Shown here piece after piece: positions 1 through 11,384 of a stretch of DNA of 64,000 bases (positions are counted from its first letter, which is position 1; every line of letters begins with the position of its first letter). Under the pieces are notes generated by a model that was not told the origin of the DNA, searched no databases, and was given only the letters and a program-made list of their open reading frames with translations. The translations under genes were made by a program, and so were the position numbers. Where the stretch lies: NCBI GenBank assembly GCA_026545765.1, contig CM048843.1:12051501-12115500 (forward strand). The letters are read 5' to 3'. The stretch is from Plantago major (Eukaryota > Streptophyta > Magnoliopsida > Lamiales > Plantaginaceae).

Positions 1-1157
1 AATGGCGCATGCAGTACCCCGTTTGATAGTCCTGTGATAATTGGTCCTTTTTATTTCAAATTTTGGCCTCCATGGTCCTTTTTGCTGACGTGTCACTCGA
101 GTCAAAGGCTTTGTCCCAATTTTGACCGCCAACTCATCTGCCACCTCACACCTGAATGAAAATAATGCAAAAAATCAAAATTCAAAAATTCAAAAATTAA
201 AAATAAATGTTAAACAATAAAAATAAAAGCAAAAAGAAATTCTTGGTCAATGGCGCTGAGAAGAAGACGATGGTTGTCTTCACCGGCTCCAGAGCCCATG
301 CTCCCACCACCGTCAGTCACCGTTCCGCCTCCCAATCGCAACTCCATCGAACCCATCAGCCAACTCCGGATCCCAAAAGCTCTAAGGAAATCGAGAAGCT
401 TCGGCCGCCATTAATTAATGACGTCCATGAAAGCTTCAAAGCTTTCCTCTGAGCTTCCAAAATAGGAGAGGTTTAACGGCTAAGGGTTTGTATGGTCACA
501 TAGGTCGTGAAGATGGGACGGAGAAGCTTGGACTCTTCGATCGCGTATTAATACGAATTCGATTCGTAGGTGAAACTTATTTTTGAAACTCAAAACTTGA
601 TGTAATCGATTCGTTGATAGTTCTCGAATTGATTCATGAAGTTTTTGGGGCTTGATTTGATCTTGTTTTGGGCTTTCCAGATTTTGGAAATCGTTTTGTA
701 TTTACAGGGACTTGATTGAGGTTTATGAAAACTGAAAGCCCTTGCTTTTGAGAATTTGACGTACTTGATTGTAACTTTTAGAATGTTACAGGGACTTAAT
801 TGAACTTTTTGAAAGTTCTTAGAAGATTCTAAGAAACCAAAATGTTCTAGGGACCTGGCTTGCAGATTGATGACTTATGTTAATTTACAGCGAGGTGCAA
901 TCCTTTTCGTTTCATACGATTAGATACAAACTGTTCCTGTTTAGGTCAATCCTTTTTTTAATTCTTAAATTTTTTATTTTTCTTTTTGCATTATTTTTAT
1001 TGTGATGTGAGGTGGCAGATGAGTTGGCGGTCAAAATCGGGACAAAGCCTTTGACCCGAGTGACACGTCAGCAAAAAGGATCACGGAGGCCAAAATTTGA
1101 AATAAAAAGGACCAATCATCACAGGACCATCAAACGGGGTACTGCATGTGCCATTTG
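1..1157. mobile_element. Mutator-like or MITE-type DNA transposon with long TIRs
   Basis: The first ~150-200 bases reappear as a near-perfect reverse complement at about 960-1157, for example GCATGCAGTACCCCGTTTGA at the left and its complement around 1128-1150. The match spans the whole TIR with few substitutions. The ~750 bp between the TIRs encode nothing recognisable; an 81-codon open frame at 207-452 (+) is basic and low-complexity and is probably chance or a captured fragment. The left end coincides with the window edge, so the true terminus and the target-site duplication cannot be read, and the right TIR could continue a little beyond 1157. Long TIRs with a short non-coding core fit a non-autonomous MULE; a foldback element is the alternative. 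Confidence 0.75.
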
Positions 1158-1266
1158 GCCCAAACTTTAGGACCAAAAATGCTTTTCTCGCCCCAGCTCC
1201 TCGCTCTACGTCCTCTATATTTGGCCGAGGCCCAACCTCCATCACCAAGTCCAGCACAACCACTAG

Positions 1267-1440
1267 TGCACTCCCGCTCATGCTCGATTCTCCACCCCGC
1301 TTTCAGTTGTTAGACCGCTCCCTAGTCCTCAACAGGAAGAACTCGCTCCTGTTGAACCCACTCCATCACATACCATGGTCACTCGTGGTATGGTAGGAAG
1401 CTTTAAGCCCAAAGTTAACTTCACTACTAAATATCCACTT
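1267..1440 (+). pseudogene. Ty1/copia pol hinge fragment (integrase-RT linker)
   Basis: One open frame reads a proline/serine-rich stretch followed by SHTMVTRGMVGSFKPK. The H-T/P-MVTR...G..KPK signature is the conserved start of the reverse-transcriptase module in plant copia polyproteins, just after the integrase linker. The fragment ends near 1440 without RT proper. Its sequence differs from the linker of all larger elements in this window, so it comes from another copia family. A stop codon lies just upstream (around 1264). It is a remnant abutting the right end of the TIR element. Confidence 0.7.
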
Positions 1441-1740
1441 GAACATACCCAGGCGGATTCAGGAAAAAATTTAATCCTGGACTAAATAATTTTTTTACAA
1501 CTAATGTGTCGATTGAAAAAATAAAAAATAAAAAAAATAAAAACACATACACGTTCACTTTTATACGAGGCGAGCGGCAGCAGCAACCGAGCAACAAAAT
1601 AAGATAAACACAGAAGATAACTTGCAATTCGCGAGCGCAAATGAACCGCAAAGGAAGAAGAAGAAGATTAATTGGATTGTGTATTGAGTTCGTCTTGCGA
1701 AAGACCCCTATATATAGGAAAGTCCTGAAAATCCCCTTCA
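1441..1740. other. No gene seen; AT-rich spacer
   Basis: AT-rich sequence between the copia scrap and the ACTAGACAAT array. A 104-codon open frame on the minus strand (1427-1741) has no recognisable domain and looks like a chance frame. Confidence 0.4.
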
Positions 1741-2490
1741 AATGTTAAAACTAGACAATTATACATTTTTTCTCGACTTGTTTTTTTTTATGGTTTTTCG
1801 CGGATCTTTTGACCCGGATTCATTAAAAACGGGTCAAGTATAATGTAAAAACTAGACAATATAATGTAAAAACTAGACAATATAGACAATTATGTTTCAC
1901 TGAGTAAATTTCTGGATAAGTAATAAAACTAGACAATTCATTTACAAAACTAGACAATTCAGTTACAAAACTAGACAATATCATCATCAATTCAAAACAC
2001 TAGTTTTTCTTCGATTGCTTTAGTTTCTTCAGAGCATTCTTCTTCAAATCATCCAATACACCCTCTTCAAAATCATCATCAACATAAGGTCTCTTATATC
2101 AAGGAAAAGGAGTTCCTTGGAACAGCTCCATATGCTTCATTAGAAAAACACCACAGTCAAAAGTTCCAAGTTTACCAAGTCCAATCAAGCTCCACAATTT
2201 ATACAAAAAAAACATTGAACATTTATACAAAAACTAGAAAATTTCTCTCATAAACTAGACAATATAATGTAAAAACTAGAGAATTCATCTCTTAAACTAA
2301 ACAATATAGTGTAAAAACTAGACAATATAGACAATTATGTTCATGTTTGATCATAAAACTAGACAATATACACTAAAAACTAGACAATATCTCTTAAAAA
2401 CTAGACAAATATGTTGATCTCAGTTAGTAAATTTGATTTGAAGATGAAGGTGAAAATGTAAAAACTAGAGAATTCCTAGATATAATGTAA
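1741..2490 (+). repeat. Dispersed AAACTAGACAAT repeat array (left part)
   Basis: The motif (A)AAACTAGACAAT, often preceded by ATAATGTA, occurs more than ten times between 1747 and 2470 at irregular spacing. The same motif resumes in reverse complement at 11390-11629. Once the inferred inversion is undone, both blocks read in the same orientation and flank retrotransposon A, so they were one array split by its insertion. Irregular short repeats like this are typical of subterminal regions of CACTA or other DNA transposons; a Ulp1 fragment within it supports a DNA-transposon origin. That assignment is inference. Confidence 0.7.
2000..2194 (-). pseudogene. Ulp1/SENP-like cysteine protease C-terminal fragment
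   Basis: On the minus strand 65 consecutive codons from 2194 to a stop at 2000 read like a Ulp1 (C48) C-terminus. The core FDCGVFLMKHMELFQG contains the D-C-G-V-F motif around the catalytic cysteine, followed by an acidic/lysine-rich tail. One in-frame TGA lies in the middle, and the His and Asp catalytic regions are absent, so it is a remnant. Ulp1-like proteases remove SUMO, and related domains are common in plant Mutator-like and CACTA transposons. Here it lies inside the ACTAGACAAT array, so a decayed DNA transposon is the likely source. A captured host gene piece is the alternative. Confidence 0.55.
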
Positions 2491-3061
2491 TGTCAGGAAT
2501 ATCTGTTAGTATTTTGATCACTCATCACATGTTCTTAGCCAGAAAGGTGATTAAGTGCTCTTGGTTCACTTGAACATTGTAAAAGAGGAAATCGCTGAGT
2601 ATGATTAGTCTAGTAAATCTTGTATTAGGATTATAGGTCTCTGAGTGTAATTTTGTATTTCAAGAAGACCATGAAGATCAATCCTAGCAATGGAGCTTTT
2701 CTGAAGATTAGAAGACTGAAGATTGCACAAGGTTTATGAAGACACAAAGGTTTAGTCTAACTCAGAAAGACTATGTCCTTAATCCTTTCTTAAGTACATT
2801 AACTTACTTTGGAAATGTGATTCTGGACATATGACATCATGAGTATGGAGCATGCAAGCCATCAGAAAGGCTCATGTATCCGTTGAGACTAAAGGACAAT
2901 GAACAAGATTTATGCATTAAATGCATCGGTAAATGTTTGCAAAAAGCAAGTCCTCTCTGAAACAAGAGATAGTGACTTCTGAGTACATAGTTCAAGATAT
3001 AAACGGATATAATTTGATAGAGAGCACAACTGATACAAGTCAAACGCCTCTCAAATTTATC

Positions 3062-3070
3062 TATATATAT
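3062..3070 (+). promoter_or_regulatory. LTR TATA box (element A)
   Basis: TATATATAT about 570 bp into the LTR, positioned to start genomic RNA near 3090-3100. The equivalent box is at 59003-59012 (-) in C's 5' LTR and is TATAAATAT at 59818-59826 (+) in F. GCATTAAATGC lies about 140 bp upstream in both A and F. Confidence 0.6.
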
Positions 3071-3850
3071 CACACACTTAGATGCTTGAAGAACACACCT
3101 TAGAACGCTCTATCTTGCAAACTTACCATCAAGCAAAGTATTCTCTCAAGCACTCTACTACCCTTTCTGAAAGATTTCTGTTGCTTGAAGAATCACTAGT
3201 AGTTTTAAGTTGTCCTGAACCTTAACAAGAGATTGTTATTCGTGAAAGAGTTGAACTATCAGATACCCTTTCTGAAGCTCATTCTCCGTAAGCGGACACC
3301 AATTACTTCAAGAAGAGCAAACTGTCACCAACTGAACAAGTGTATTAAGTAGTCTTGTTCTATTAGGCTCTCTGAAAACATAACTGAAAAGTTATACGAG
3401 AAGCCTCTCTGACAAACCTTATAACCAACACCATTAAGGCGTGGAGTAGAGGAAGTACTTGATTTGGGAAATCAGGGAATAACTCCAAGGTTATCTGAGT
3501 AGAGGAAGTACTTAGCTCTAGGAGCTGGGGAATAACTCAGGGGGAACATTTGGTTGGGAACCATTTGTTTAGGAATCTTAGAATAGGATTATTGTAAGGT
3601 GAACTCAATTATCTGTTCTAGTGTGAATTCTAGGTCTCAGAAAGACCGAAGTGGATTAGTTGGAGGATCACGCCACCTCCAGATACCACTATACTTGCTG
3701 TGTTATTTACCTTTCTGTATTTACATTTCAGCAAAGCACACACACACACGTACTTATTGTTTCTGCACTTACCTATCTTAAAGTCTTCCGCGCTCTGAAT
3801 TTAAGTATCAGAAACCCCTGTTTCGAAACTGTGTTTATCCACAAAAGTTT

Positions 3851-3886
3851 TAAAAGACTATTCACCCCCCCCCCTCTAGTCTTTTA
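3851..3886 (+). other. Conserved U5 hairpin with poly(C) loop
   Basis: A perfect 10-bp inverted repeat, TAAAAGACTA and TAGTCTTTTA, encloses a loop of TTCA, a C run and TC. It sits about 25 bp before the LTR end. The same structure is at 11653-11689, 20547-20594, 58199-58230, 44583-44621 and 57411-57455 (- strand elements B, C, C, E, E) and 60681-60720 (+, F). Stems stay identical while the C run varies from 6 to 24. Confidence 0.75.
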
Positions 3887-3911
3887 CTTTGCCGTTATCT
3901 GGACCAACAAG

Positions 3912-3926
3912 TGGTATCAGAGCAGG
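3912..3926 (+). other. Primer binding site, element A
   Basis: TGGTATCAGAGCAGG, two bases after the LTR, complementary to the 3' end of plant initiator tRNA-Met, the usual copia primer. Confidence 0.9.
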
Positions 3927-4026
3927 AGATTCACAAGCCTTCTGCACTGAACCTAGATCCCCAGATAGGTGAAGGAACTTTGTCCCTTTCTGAGGACTAT
4001 ATAATTTGTGTGTTAAGCGTTCAGGT

Positions 4027-6543
4027 ATGTCTCTGAGTGATGCTCCCGTTCTAAAGCCAGAAAACTACGAGAAATGGAAGAACAACATGATGCTCCATCT
4101 GGAGGCCATTAGTGATGAGATGATCTATGTCATCAATGAAGGGCCTATCAAAATCGCATAACTCAAACAGCATCGAGGTGTCTGATGGAAGAAAAGCCTC
4201 AGACAAGGAAGATGGAAGCGAGGACATGACTGCTAGTGATAGTGGTCATGTTGCTCGTGGAAGCATTATATATGAAGATAAGCCAAGAGAGCTCTGGACA
4301 TCTGAAGATGCCAAGAGACACAGATTGGATGGTCAAGCTCGTAATATAATCATCAGATCGACACCTGAGTACATACAGTGTAAACTGTGGGGTGCTAAAA
4401 CGGCGAAAGTTGCCTGGCAATTGATTGAAGAAATGCAGCTTTAACAGAAAACCAAAGAAAACAAGTTCGAAGTTCTTAAATTGAAGTTCCAAAACTTCAA
4501 ACAAGGTCCCACTGAAACTCTGGAAGAACTTGATTTCAGATTTACTACACTTATGAATGATATGATATGGCTGCACTTGGTGAAAGCAATAGATACTCCC
4601 AGTCAGAAAAGATTAAGACTATTGTCAGAAGTCTCAATCACAACTGGGAACACACTAAGTTCTTTTATTTCAATCAAGGGATGCCAAATATTACTTCAGT
4701 AGAGCTCTTCTCTCATCTTGCTACTGTAGACTATGAGACAACTCAGAGAGAACAAACAGCTGAAAAATTGCAAAGTGTTGCTCTAGTTTCTCAAGGCACT
4801 TCTGAAAAGAAGGATACCAAAGAAGCATCTGAAGAAAATGCTCTTGCAGTAAGACACATGAAGAAATTTGTGAGTCAAGAGATTGAGAGAAGAAAAGCAA
4901 AAGAAAAGCTGAATAAGCATCTTGGCCCAAACTATCATCAGTACAAGAACATACAAGTGAACAACTCTCTGAACACCCCCATTCAGAAAGGTGTTAGTAC
5001 TGAAGCTGCAGAAATAGGAAATGATATCTGCTTCTATTGTCAAAATCCTGGTCACTTCAAGAGAGATTGTCCTGCTTTAAACAAGCTCAAGACAGGTGAC
5101 AAGAAGGACAGAAGAAATTTCAAGAGAAATCAAAGGGCCTTACTGACTAAAGAAAGGAAGAAGATTCAAATTCAACTAGATGCTCTAGACTTTGAGACAG
5201 ATTCTGAAGATGGAGATTCAGATGACTCAAACCTACCATCACCAGAATTGTGTGGAATCACCCATGATGTAATTGACTTCGGCCTGAAGAAGAAAGAAAT
5301 GTGTGGAGTTGCTGAGTTTGCTGGTCCAGACATCTCCAACATTGAAATGTGTCTTATGGATGATGAGGTAACTAACAATTCACAATTTCTGTACTATGAG
5401 AGTGATGATGGAATTGAGGATCTGGAGTTGGTCAAGAGTGAATTGGATCGTTATGAGAAAGAATTTCTGGAAGCACAATCCAAAAAACAGAATTCTAGAG
5501 GAAAGCAAAGAAACTCTTGAAAAAGAGGTTACTAAGCTAATCAGAGTATCTGAAAACAAGAACGCTGAAATAGCCTTTCTGAAATCTCAGATATCTGAGA
5601 AGGAAAATTCTCACAAACTAGCCTTGAATGAACTTACCAAGAAAATGATGAAGCTGCTTTCTGAGAATGAAGAACTCAGAAAGAAAGAGCTATCCTTCCA
5701 ATCTTATGCAAAGGCTAGTGACACTCTCACTGAGGTTCAATCCTATCTAAGAGATCCCTTCGAGAAAGGTGGACTTGGACTCGATGAACAATCGAGTAAT
5801 TCATCTCCTCTGAAGAAGAGTGATGAAAGGTTGACCTTTGTAAAAAGTCAACAGAATGGTTCTTCAACCACCTATAGCATTGGTCAGAAAGATAGGGTAG
5901 CTGACAAAGGAAAAGGAGTAGCAACCCAACCTTTGAAAGAACAACAAGTTCACAAGAAACTTGTGGATGAGGTTTCTGAAAAGAAATACAACCCTCAGAC
6001 ATGTAACCATCCACATTGCTATATTACTAGGAAAGGAAGAATTGCTGGAATAGGCAAATTCTCTACTGTACCATTTTATGAAAATAAAGACGGTGCAGAA
6101 ACTAGTAAGGCTTTTGAAGAACGTATTCAGAAAGCCAAAGGTGTTCGAAATGGCATTGGCTATCGTGCTATTGGAAAAGTTATTCTGCAACAATATAAGG
6201 AAGGACAAGAACAATGGCGCAAGGCTGATATTGCACGTAGCAATAGACAGAAGTGGAAGAAATCTCAAGCCACTGAAAAACTGAATGCCAGAGCTAGAAG
6301 GAACTGGCCAGAAAGGCTAAGTTTGCTGAAAAGCAATCCCAGAAACCCAGGGTCCAGAAAGCACCAAAAGGAACACCTAGAAACACCACAAGAAGGAAAA
6401 TTGAGATCAAAATTACTAATTTTATTGCATCTCTTTCTGATCAAGTTAGACAAAAACAAACTCCCAAGAAATTCACTAAAATGTGGATTCCTACTGGAAG
6501 AATGTTTAGTCTAAATGGTTCTATCTCTGAAGCAAGAACCTAA
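4027..6543 (+). pseudogene. gag: gag of element A (broken)
   Basis: Begins ATG TCT CTG AGT GAT, giving MSLSDAPVLKPENYEKWKNN, the N-terminus shared by all A/C/E/F gags here (a copia gag domain with KPENYEKWK and a later LDFRFTTL region). A TAA stop at 4158 and frame changes near 4445, 4570 and 5500 break it. A CCHC zinc knuckle, C-X2-C-X4-H-X4-C, lies at 5029-5070 and would bind element RNA. It is followed by an acidic stretch and a long coiled coil (5500-5700), typical of Sirevirus gag, then a basic C-terminal part. The conserved end is an R-T-TAA at 6541. Some breaks sit at CAG/CTG sites and may be sequencing errors. Confidence 0.88.
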
Positions 6544-6563
6544 CTCCTGTTTCCTGTTTTGTG

Positions 6564-8813
6564 CAGAACGCCTCTTGGACTAAGGCTCAATGGCTATTTG
6601 ATAGTGGATGCGGAAAGCACATGACAGGAGACAAAGCAAATCTGGTCAATTACAAAGCTTGCAACAATGGACCAGACATCAGATTTGCTGGAGGAGAATT
6701 AAATCCCTCTCTGGGATTTGGCAACGTCAAATTAGGTTCATTAACTATCACTGACGTATTACATGGTAAGGGTTTGAAATATAATCTATTTAGCATTAGC
6801 CAGTTTATGCATAAGGATTTATCAGGAAATTCAAAGCAAAGTATTGCAAACTTATAGACAATGAGTCAAAGCATAGTCTTGGTTGCTTTCATGAAAGGCG
6901 ATCTTTATGTTGCCGATCGGGCATCTGCCACAATCGAAGAATGTCTTATGGTGAGTCAATCAGGTCACGTAAGAGCACCTTGGTTATGGCACAAAAGAAT
7001 GAGTCACTTGAATTTCAAAACTACGAACAAACTTGCAAGAAAGAGTTAGTGATTGGCCTTCCCAAAACATCTTCGAGAAAGGATGGTATACATTGCTCGC
7101 CGTGGGAAACAATCTAAGATCTCTTTCAAGTCCAAAATCGACACTCTAGTGTTAGACCACGCAACTATTACACATGGATCTTTTGAATCATCTGTAACTA
7201 GTTATGCGGGAAAGAAGTATGGTCTTGTTGTTGTAGATGACTTCTCAAGATTCACTTGGGTTATCTTTCCAAGCACAAATCGATGCTAGGGTGGGGATAC
7301 CAAACTTGTGAATAAGCTTGAAGTCATGAAAAGGACAAGGTATCTGCAATCGTAGCACCATGGTATCTTGAGTTTGTCAACCAAGACATAAAGGAGTTTT
7401 GTACCAACAAAGGTATACAACACCAACTTTCCTCTCAGAAGAACACCACAACAAAATGGTGTTGCGAAAAGGAAAATAGAACACCTAAAGAAGCAAGAAG
7501 GACAATGCTAGGCGACCTTTGAGATAAGTGAAGTTTATTGGGTTGAAGTCGTAAACACAACATGCTACACTCGTAATGATGCTTGATAAACAAACACCAT
7601 GACAAGACCCCATATGAACTCTTGGTTGGTAGACCCCTTAATATCAAACATCTGAAAGTGTTTGGTTGTAGATGTTTTGTCCTTAACAATGGAAAAGAGT
7701 ATCTAAGAACATTTCAACCAAAGGCAGATAAAGGTGTGTTTCTTGGTTATTCTATGAATATCAAAGCTTACAGAGTTTACAACAAAAGAACAAAGAAGAT
7801 TGAAGAATCGCCATGTCATGTTGTATTCTATGAAGGAAGCAAGAAAACACCCCTTGCTGATGAACTCTCAGAAAAGTTCAAGGAACTAATGATAAAGGAT
7901 TCTGAAGAGGAACTCTCAGAAAGGAAAAACATCATTGTGGAAAGAGAGGATGAATCTGACGAAGAAAAGCATGAAATGCCTAGTAACAACCAAATGATTC
8001 TCAGACATGATGAAGAATTTCCTATGAGAATTCCAGAAATGGAAACTGAAGATGTTCATCAGAGAGCTAACTCTGGAAATGACCTCTCTGACAGGCATGT
8101 CCCAGAAAGCTCTCACACTGAGCAAGTGTCAGACATTCACCGCCCTTCTGAGGTGCAAAATGTCACAGATACTGCAGAAGTATCAAGTCATAGTGATTCA
8201 CATTCAGATCACATAGATGTTGACCCTACTAGCCCTAAACCCATGATGAGATGGATCAAGGATCATCCTGCAAAAGACGTGATTGGACCAATCAATCAAG
8301 GTGTTAGGACTAGGAGAGCAATAGTTGAAAATGCTAACTCTCTCTTTGGATGTTTTATCTCAAACATCGAACCAAAAACTATAGAGGAAGCATTAAGAGA
8401 CCAAGACTGGATCTCAGCAATGCAAGAAGAGTTGGATCAATTTGAGAGAAACAAAGTCTGGAAACTAGTTCCATTTGTAGAAGGAATATCTGTGATTGGA
8501 ACTAAGTGGGTTTTCAGAAACAAGATGAATGAATATGGTGAAATAACCAGAAACAAAGCAAGGTTGGTTGCCAAGGGATTCACCCAGACTGAAGGTTTAG
8601 ATTTTAATGAGTCATATGCACCAGTTGCCAGATTGGATGCAATAAGACTCTTTCTGGCCTTTGCAGCTCACAAAGACTTTAAAGTTTATCAGATGGATGT
8701 CAAGAGTGCATTCTTGAATGGTGAACTTGCTGAGGAAGTCTATGTTGAACAACCACCTGGCTTTGAAGTTTCCTCAGAAAATAGAATGGTCTATAAGCTA
8801 CAGAAAGCTCTTT
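6564..8813 (+). pseudogene. pol: pol of element A: protease, integrase, partial RT (truncated)
   Basis: Opens with QNASWTKAQW and the aspartic protease active site F-D-S-G (Asp codon 6600). Next are the pre-integrase zinc region (WHKRMSHLN near 6990), a damaged integrase (7040-7600, with [11 protein letters not shown]), and an intact 410-codon frame at 7583-8815. That frame carries the integrase C-terminus, an acidic/serine linker and the RT N-terminus with [12 protein letters not shown], which holds the first catalytic Asp. The YVDD half and RNase H are missing here because the element is cut at 8813. The integrase core differs from its relatives C and E mostly at CAG/CTG positions, so part of its damage may be artefact. 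Confidence 0.9.
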
Positions 8814-11314
8814 GAGCTGTCCATAAGTAATTGCGTCGGCCTAAAGGGTCGGAGTTTAATCGATTAGTAGTTGGGTCGTTACATTTCATTATAAAGTGAT
8901 AGCAAAACTAAAATTCATTTATATACTAATGCAGCCCCAGATTTGGAATTCAAAATTTCATTTTTATTATTGAATTATTAAAAAGCGATTTATTAAAACA
9001 CATTATAAATAATTAACGTAGCATCAAGCGTTTAAAAAGATACTCATTTTAAATAGTTTAGCATCAAACAATCTGGACAAACTAATATATACGATTATTT
9101 TGATTAGCCTCATATATATCCATACGACCATACCATTTGTGCACTCTCGATCATTCTGGGGCCTTTTGTATATTTTTCTACTATATTCTAAAGTTGATGG
9201 TTTACTTTGAAAAACATATGAGAGTTACATAATTGTGCCAATGATATTCAACTTTTGTAACTATTTATAAATATGATCAATCAAATCTTCTAAATCCTAT
9301 AATCCCATTAAAATCGCCACACCCACATACTGAATTTAGGCACATATAGTGAATTTACATAATGCATATAAGAATGGTATTAAAAAAATTTGTTGAATAT
9401 ATACACACCCAAAATCGAAGATCACCAAACTCCTATATATAAGAATGGGTTTGGATGTTTTAATTACTTGAGGTAATTATGACGCCCATCTTCTGTATGC
9501 TTCTCAATTTGTTGAGGTATGGCAAATTTAACTTTTTTTACATTTAAAGCTATTTATGAAATCCAATTAAGGTTATATATTTGATAGTATATGATTCGAA
9601 ATTGTTAGTTTTAAATTTAATATAGTGAAATGAATCCAATCATTTTATTGGACTCAAGTAATCAATATCACATTGTTCAATGATGCTTAATTATATTTTA
9701 TACCTTCAGATTTGTATGATTTACTGTCAAATATGAATTATATTAATGGGCATGAATCCAGTTAGGATGACGTTTGGATACATGCTTGACATAGTCCCTT
9801 CAGCTGATATTCTAAGAATATTCTGTGAATCGTATACTAGACGTGCTCTTTTCAGTTCCAGGAGATAGAAGAGATACACGTGAGCTAGCTGGTGGTGTGT
9901 TGATCTTTACATGTCTATCAACAACATTTTACATGTGATGACTTTCATTTTACTTTTCTTTATGTATAAGATTTGATCGGTAGGTTGAGGTATAAGGGTT
10001 GTCTTCTCTACGGTCTCTGGCTGGAAGGACTGATTCTATTCAACCCCTCAAAATAATGATGTTCAGGTTTGGTCTGGCATATACTCAAACCATTCCATAC
10101 CTTTGTTACAACCGCAACATTTTATAATTAAGTTAGTAAAAATTATATTTTTCCCCGGTGGGGGAGGGGGGGACTACATGTAAAGATTCAACCCCTATTT
10201 TTTTTCTTTTCCCCCATTTCCCCTCAAACCAATTGAAGCGCAGCGCCCTAAACCTTACCCATATCAATTTTGCTAAATTTCTTGTTGCTTTATCGTCTAC
10301 TGCTCTGGAAATTGCAGTCAATTTTTTACGGATCAAGTATTCTCCATCTCCTCGGTAAGCTGTTGTGTGGCATCAAATTCAATTTTACCCTTCCTATTTT
10401 ATACTAAATGTTGATCTCCTTCCCCTTCCTAACTTAGGTTACAACACAAATACACAATACTAAGTCTTATAAAATTCCTACTACATTTTGAAAGTCCAAA
10501 AAGACACCTATGTTTGCACTCAAATTGTCTAGGTTTTACAATTACTCGTTTTCCATTTTTCGCGGATCTTCTCGTACCGGGTTTGGTGTTAAATTTCCGG
10601 ATTCGGGTTGTGGCGGATTCTGGATATGGTATAAAAGATATTTTCTTACCCTTTCTCTTTCATTTTTCTTCCACTTTTCTTCTCTCTAGCGCTTCACTCT
10701 GAAATTTTGGAGAACAAACCCTAATTTTCTCTCTAACATCAGATCCATGGCGGAAGTCATTGAAATCAGATCTACGAACTGCGATTTCTCTCTCTAACAA
10801 CAGATCTATGCCGGAAGTCCTTTTAGTGCATGGATTGAGCTGAAGCGGTTGAGGACGGTGCTTCTCCCTCTCGGTCTCCGCTTTTTCTCCTCTCCGTTGC
10901 CGACGCGTGGTGAACGAGTACTCCGGCGAGGATTTCGTCTGGTTAGGCAACACAAGTGAAGCCGTTTACTCTTCCTGTCCATGGGCTCAATGACTCCTCT
11001 CCCGTAGACTCCTTTATCTGGTACAATTTCAGACTCTCAACTTTAATTGAGGTTATCTGCATAGCTACATGATTTTGTGGTGGTTTTTTATTTGATTTAT
11101 TGTATTCCGGTGGTGGAAATAGGAGTCGGTTATCAGAGATTCCAGATCAGATCTAACGGAGATCGGAGATTGGAGATCGAGTGTAGGAGTTGTGATTAGA
11201 TCGGAGATCGAAAGTAGTTTTCTGGATCTGTGATGGTATATCAACCAAGCATTTTCGAAGAATATGTGTCTAGAAATCTCTCTCGTTAAGCATGCTTTAG
11301 CTTCAGAAACAACA
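8814..11314. other. Non-retrotransposon flank; no confident gene
   Basis: AT-rich to about 10130, then composition shifts to CT-rich, 5'-UTR-like sequence. At 10710-10830 there is AACCCTAATTTTCTCTCT and a short direct repeat (ATCAGATCCATGGCGGAAGTC versus a variant 65 bp later). Around 11130-11210 GATCGGAGAT is repeated. TTTTTCGCGGATCTT at 10556-10570 is identical to 1794-1808, each next to one ACTAGACAAT unit. It reads as the promoter and leader side of the VDAC-like exon that follows, but no other coding exon is recognisable. A 97-codon minus frame (10660-10953) has no domain. Confidence 0.45.
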
Positions 11315-11363
11315 ATGGCGAAAGGACCTGGTCTCTACTCCGATATCGGCAAAAGAGCTCGAG
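11315..11363 (+). pseudogene. VDAC (mitochondrial porin) exon 1 fragment
   Basis: The ATG at 11315 reads MAKGPGLYSDIGKRAR and then a single G before GTATTG, an AG|GT splice donor. This is the N-terminus of plant voltage-dependent anion channels (K-G-P-G-L-Y-x-x-I-G-K-x-A-R), which begins with an amphipathic helix and forms the outer-membrane beta-barrel pore for metabolites. The exon ends in phase 1, as expected for a next codon completing Asp. No later exon is found: downstream the sequence turns into the ACTAGACAAT array within 30 bp. Either a real VDAC gene had a transposon land in intron 1, or a DNA transposon captured promoter plus exon 1. The match is short but specific. Confidence 0.7.
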
Positions 11364-11384
11364 GTATTGATTCTCGTTCGTCAT

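Larger units (their letters stand above)
2491..3909 (+). repeat. 5' LTR of element A
   Basis: 1,419 bp, starts TGTCAGGAATAT and ends GACCAACA (TG...CA), followed after two bases by the primer site. It is closely similar along its whole length to the minus-strand LTRs at 11630-13056, 20524-21961 and 58177-59583. It contains a TATA box at 3062-3070, the motif GCATTAAATGC near 2914 and a poly(C)-loop hairpin at 3851-3886. Confidence 0.92.
2491..8813 (+). mobile_element. Copia/Sirevirus element A, 5' half
   Basis: Complete 5' LTR, primer site, gag and pol up to the middle of reverse transcriptase, ending abruptly at 8813 after the codons for the KAL that precedes the YGLKQAPRAW motif of RT. The missing 3' half lies at 18512-11630 on the opposite strand and starts one base after this break. 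The five bases before the LTR (TGTAA, 2486-2490) match the five bases outside the inverted 3' LTR. It is therefore one insertion split by inversion, about 13.2 kb when summed. gag and pol contain stops and shifts, so it is not autonomous as written. Confidence 0.85.

Noticed and set aside
207..452. 81-codon open frame inside the TIR element
   Set aside because: Low-complexity, basic, no motif and no homologous second copy in the window; treated as chance.
1427..1741. 104-codon minus frame
   Set aside because: AT-rich chance frame with no motif and no counterpart.
3912..3926. tRNA gene at the TGGTATCAGAGC sites
   Set aside because: Only the primer complement is present, with no cloverleaf around it.
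10660..10953. 97-codon minus-strand frame near the VDAC exon
   Set aside because: It is the complement of CT-rich leader sequence; R/E-rich composition follows from that and no domain is visible.
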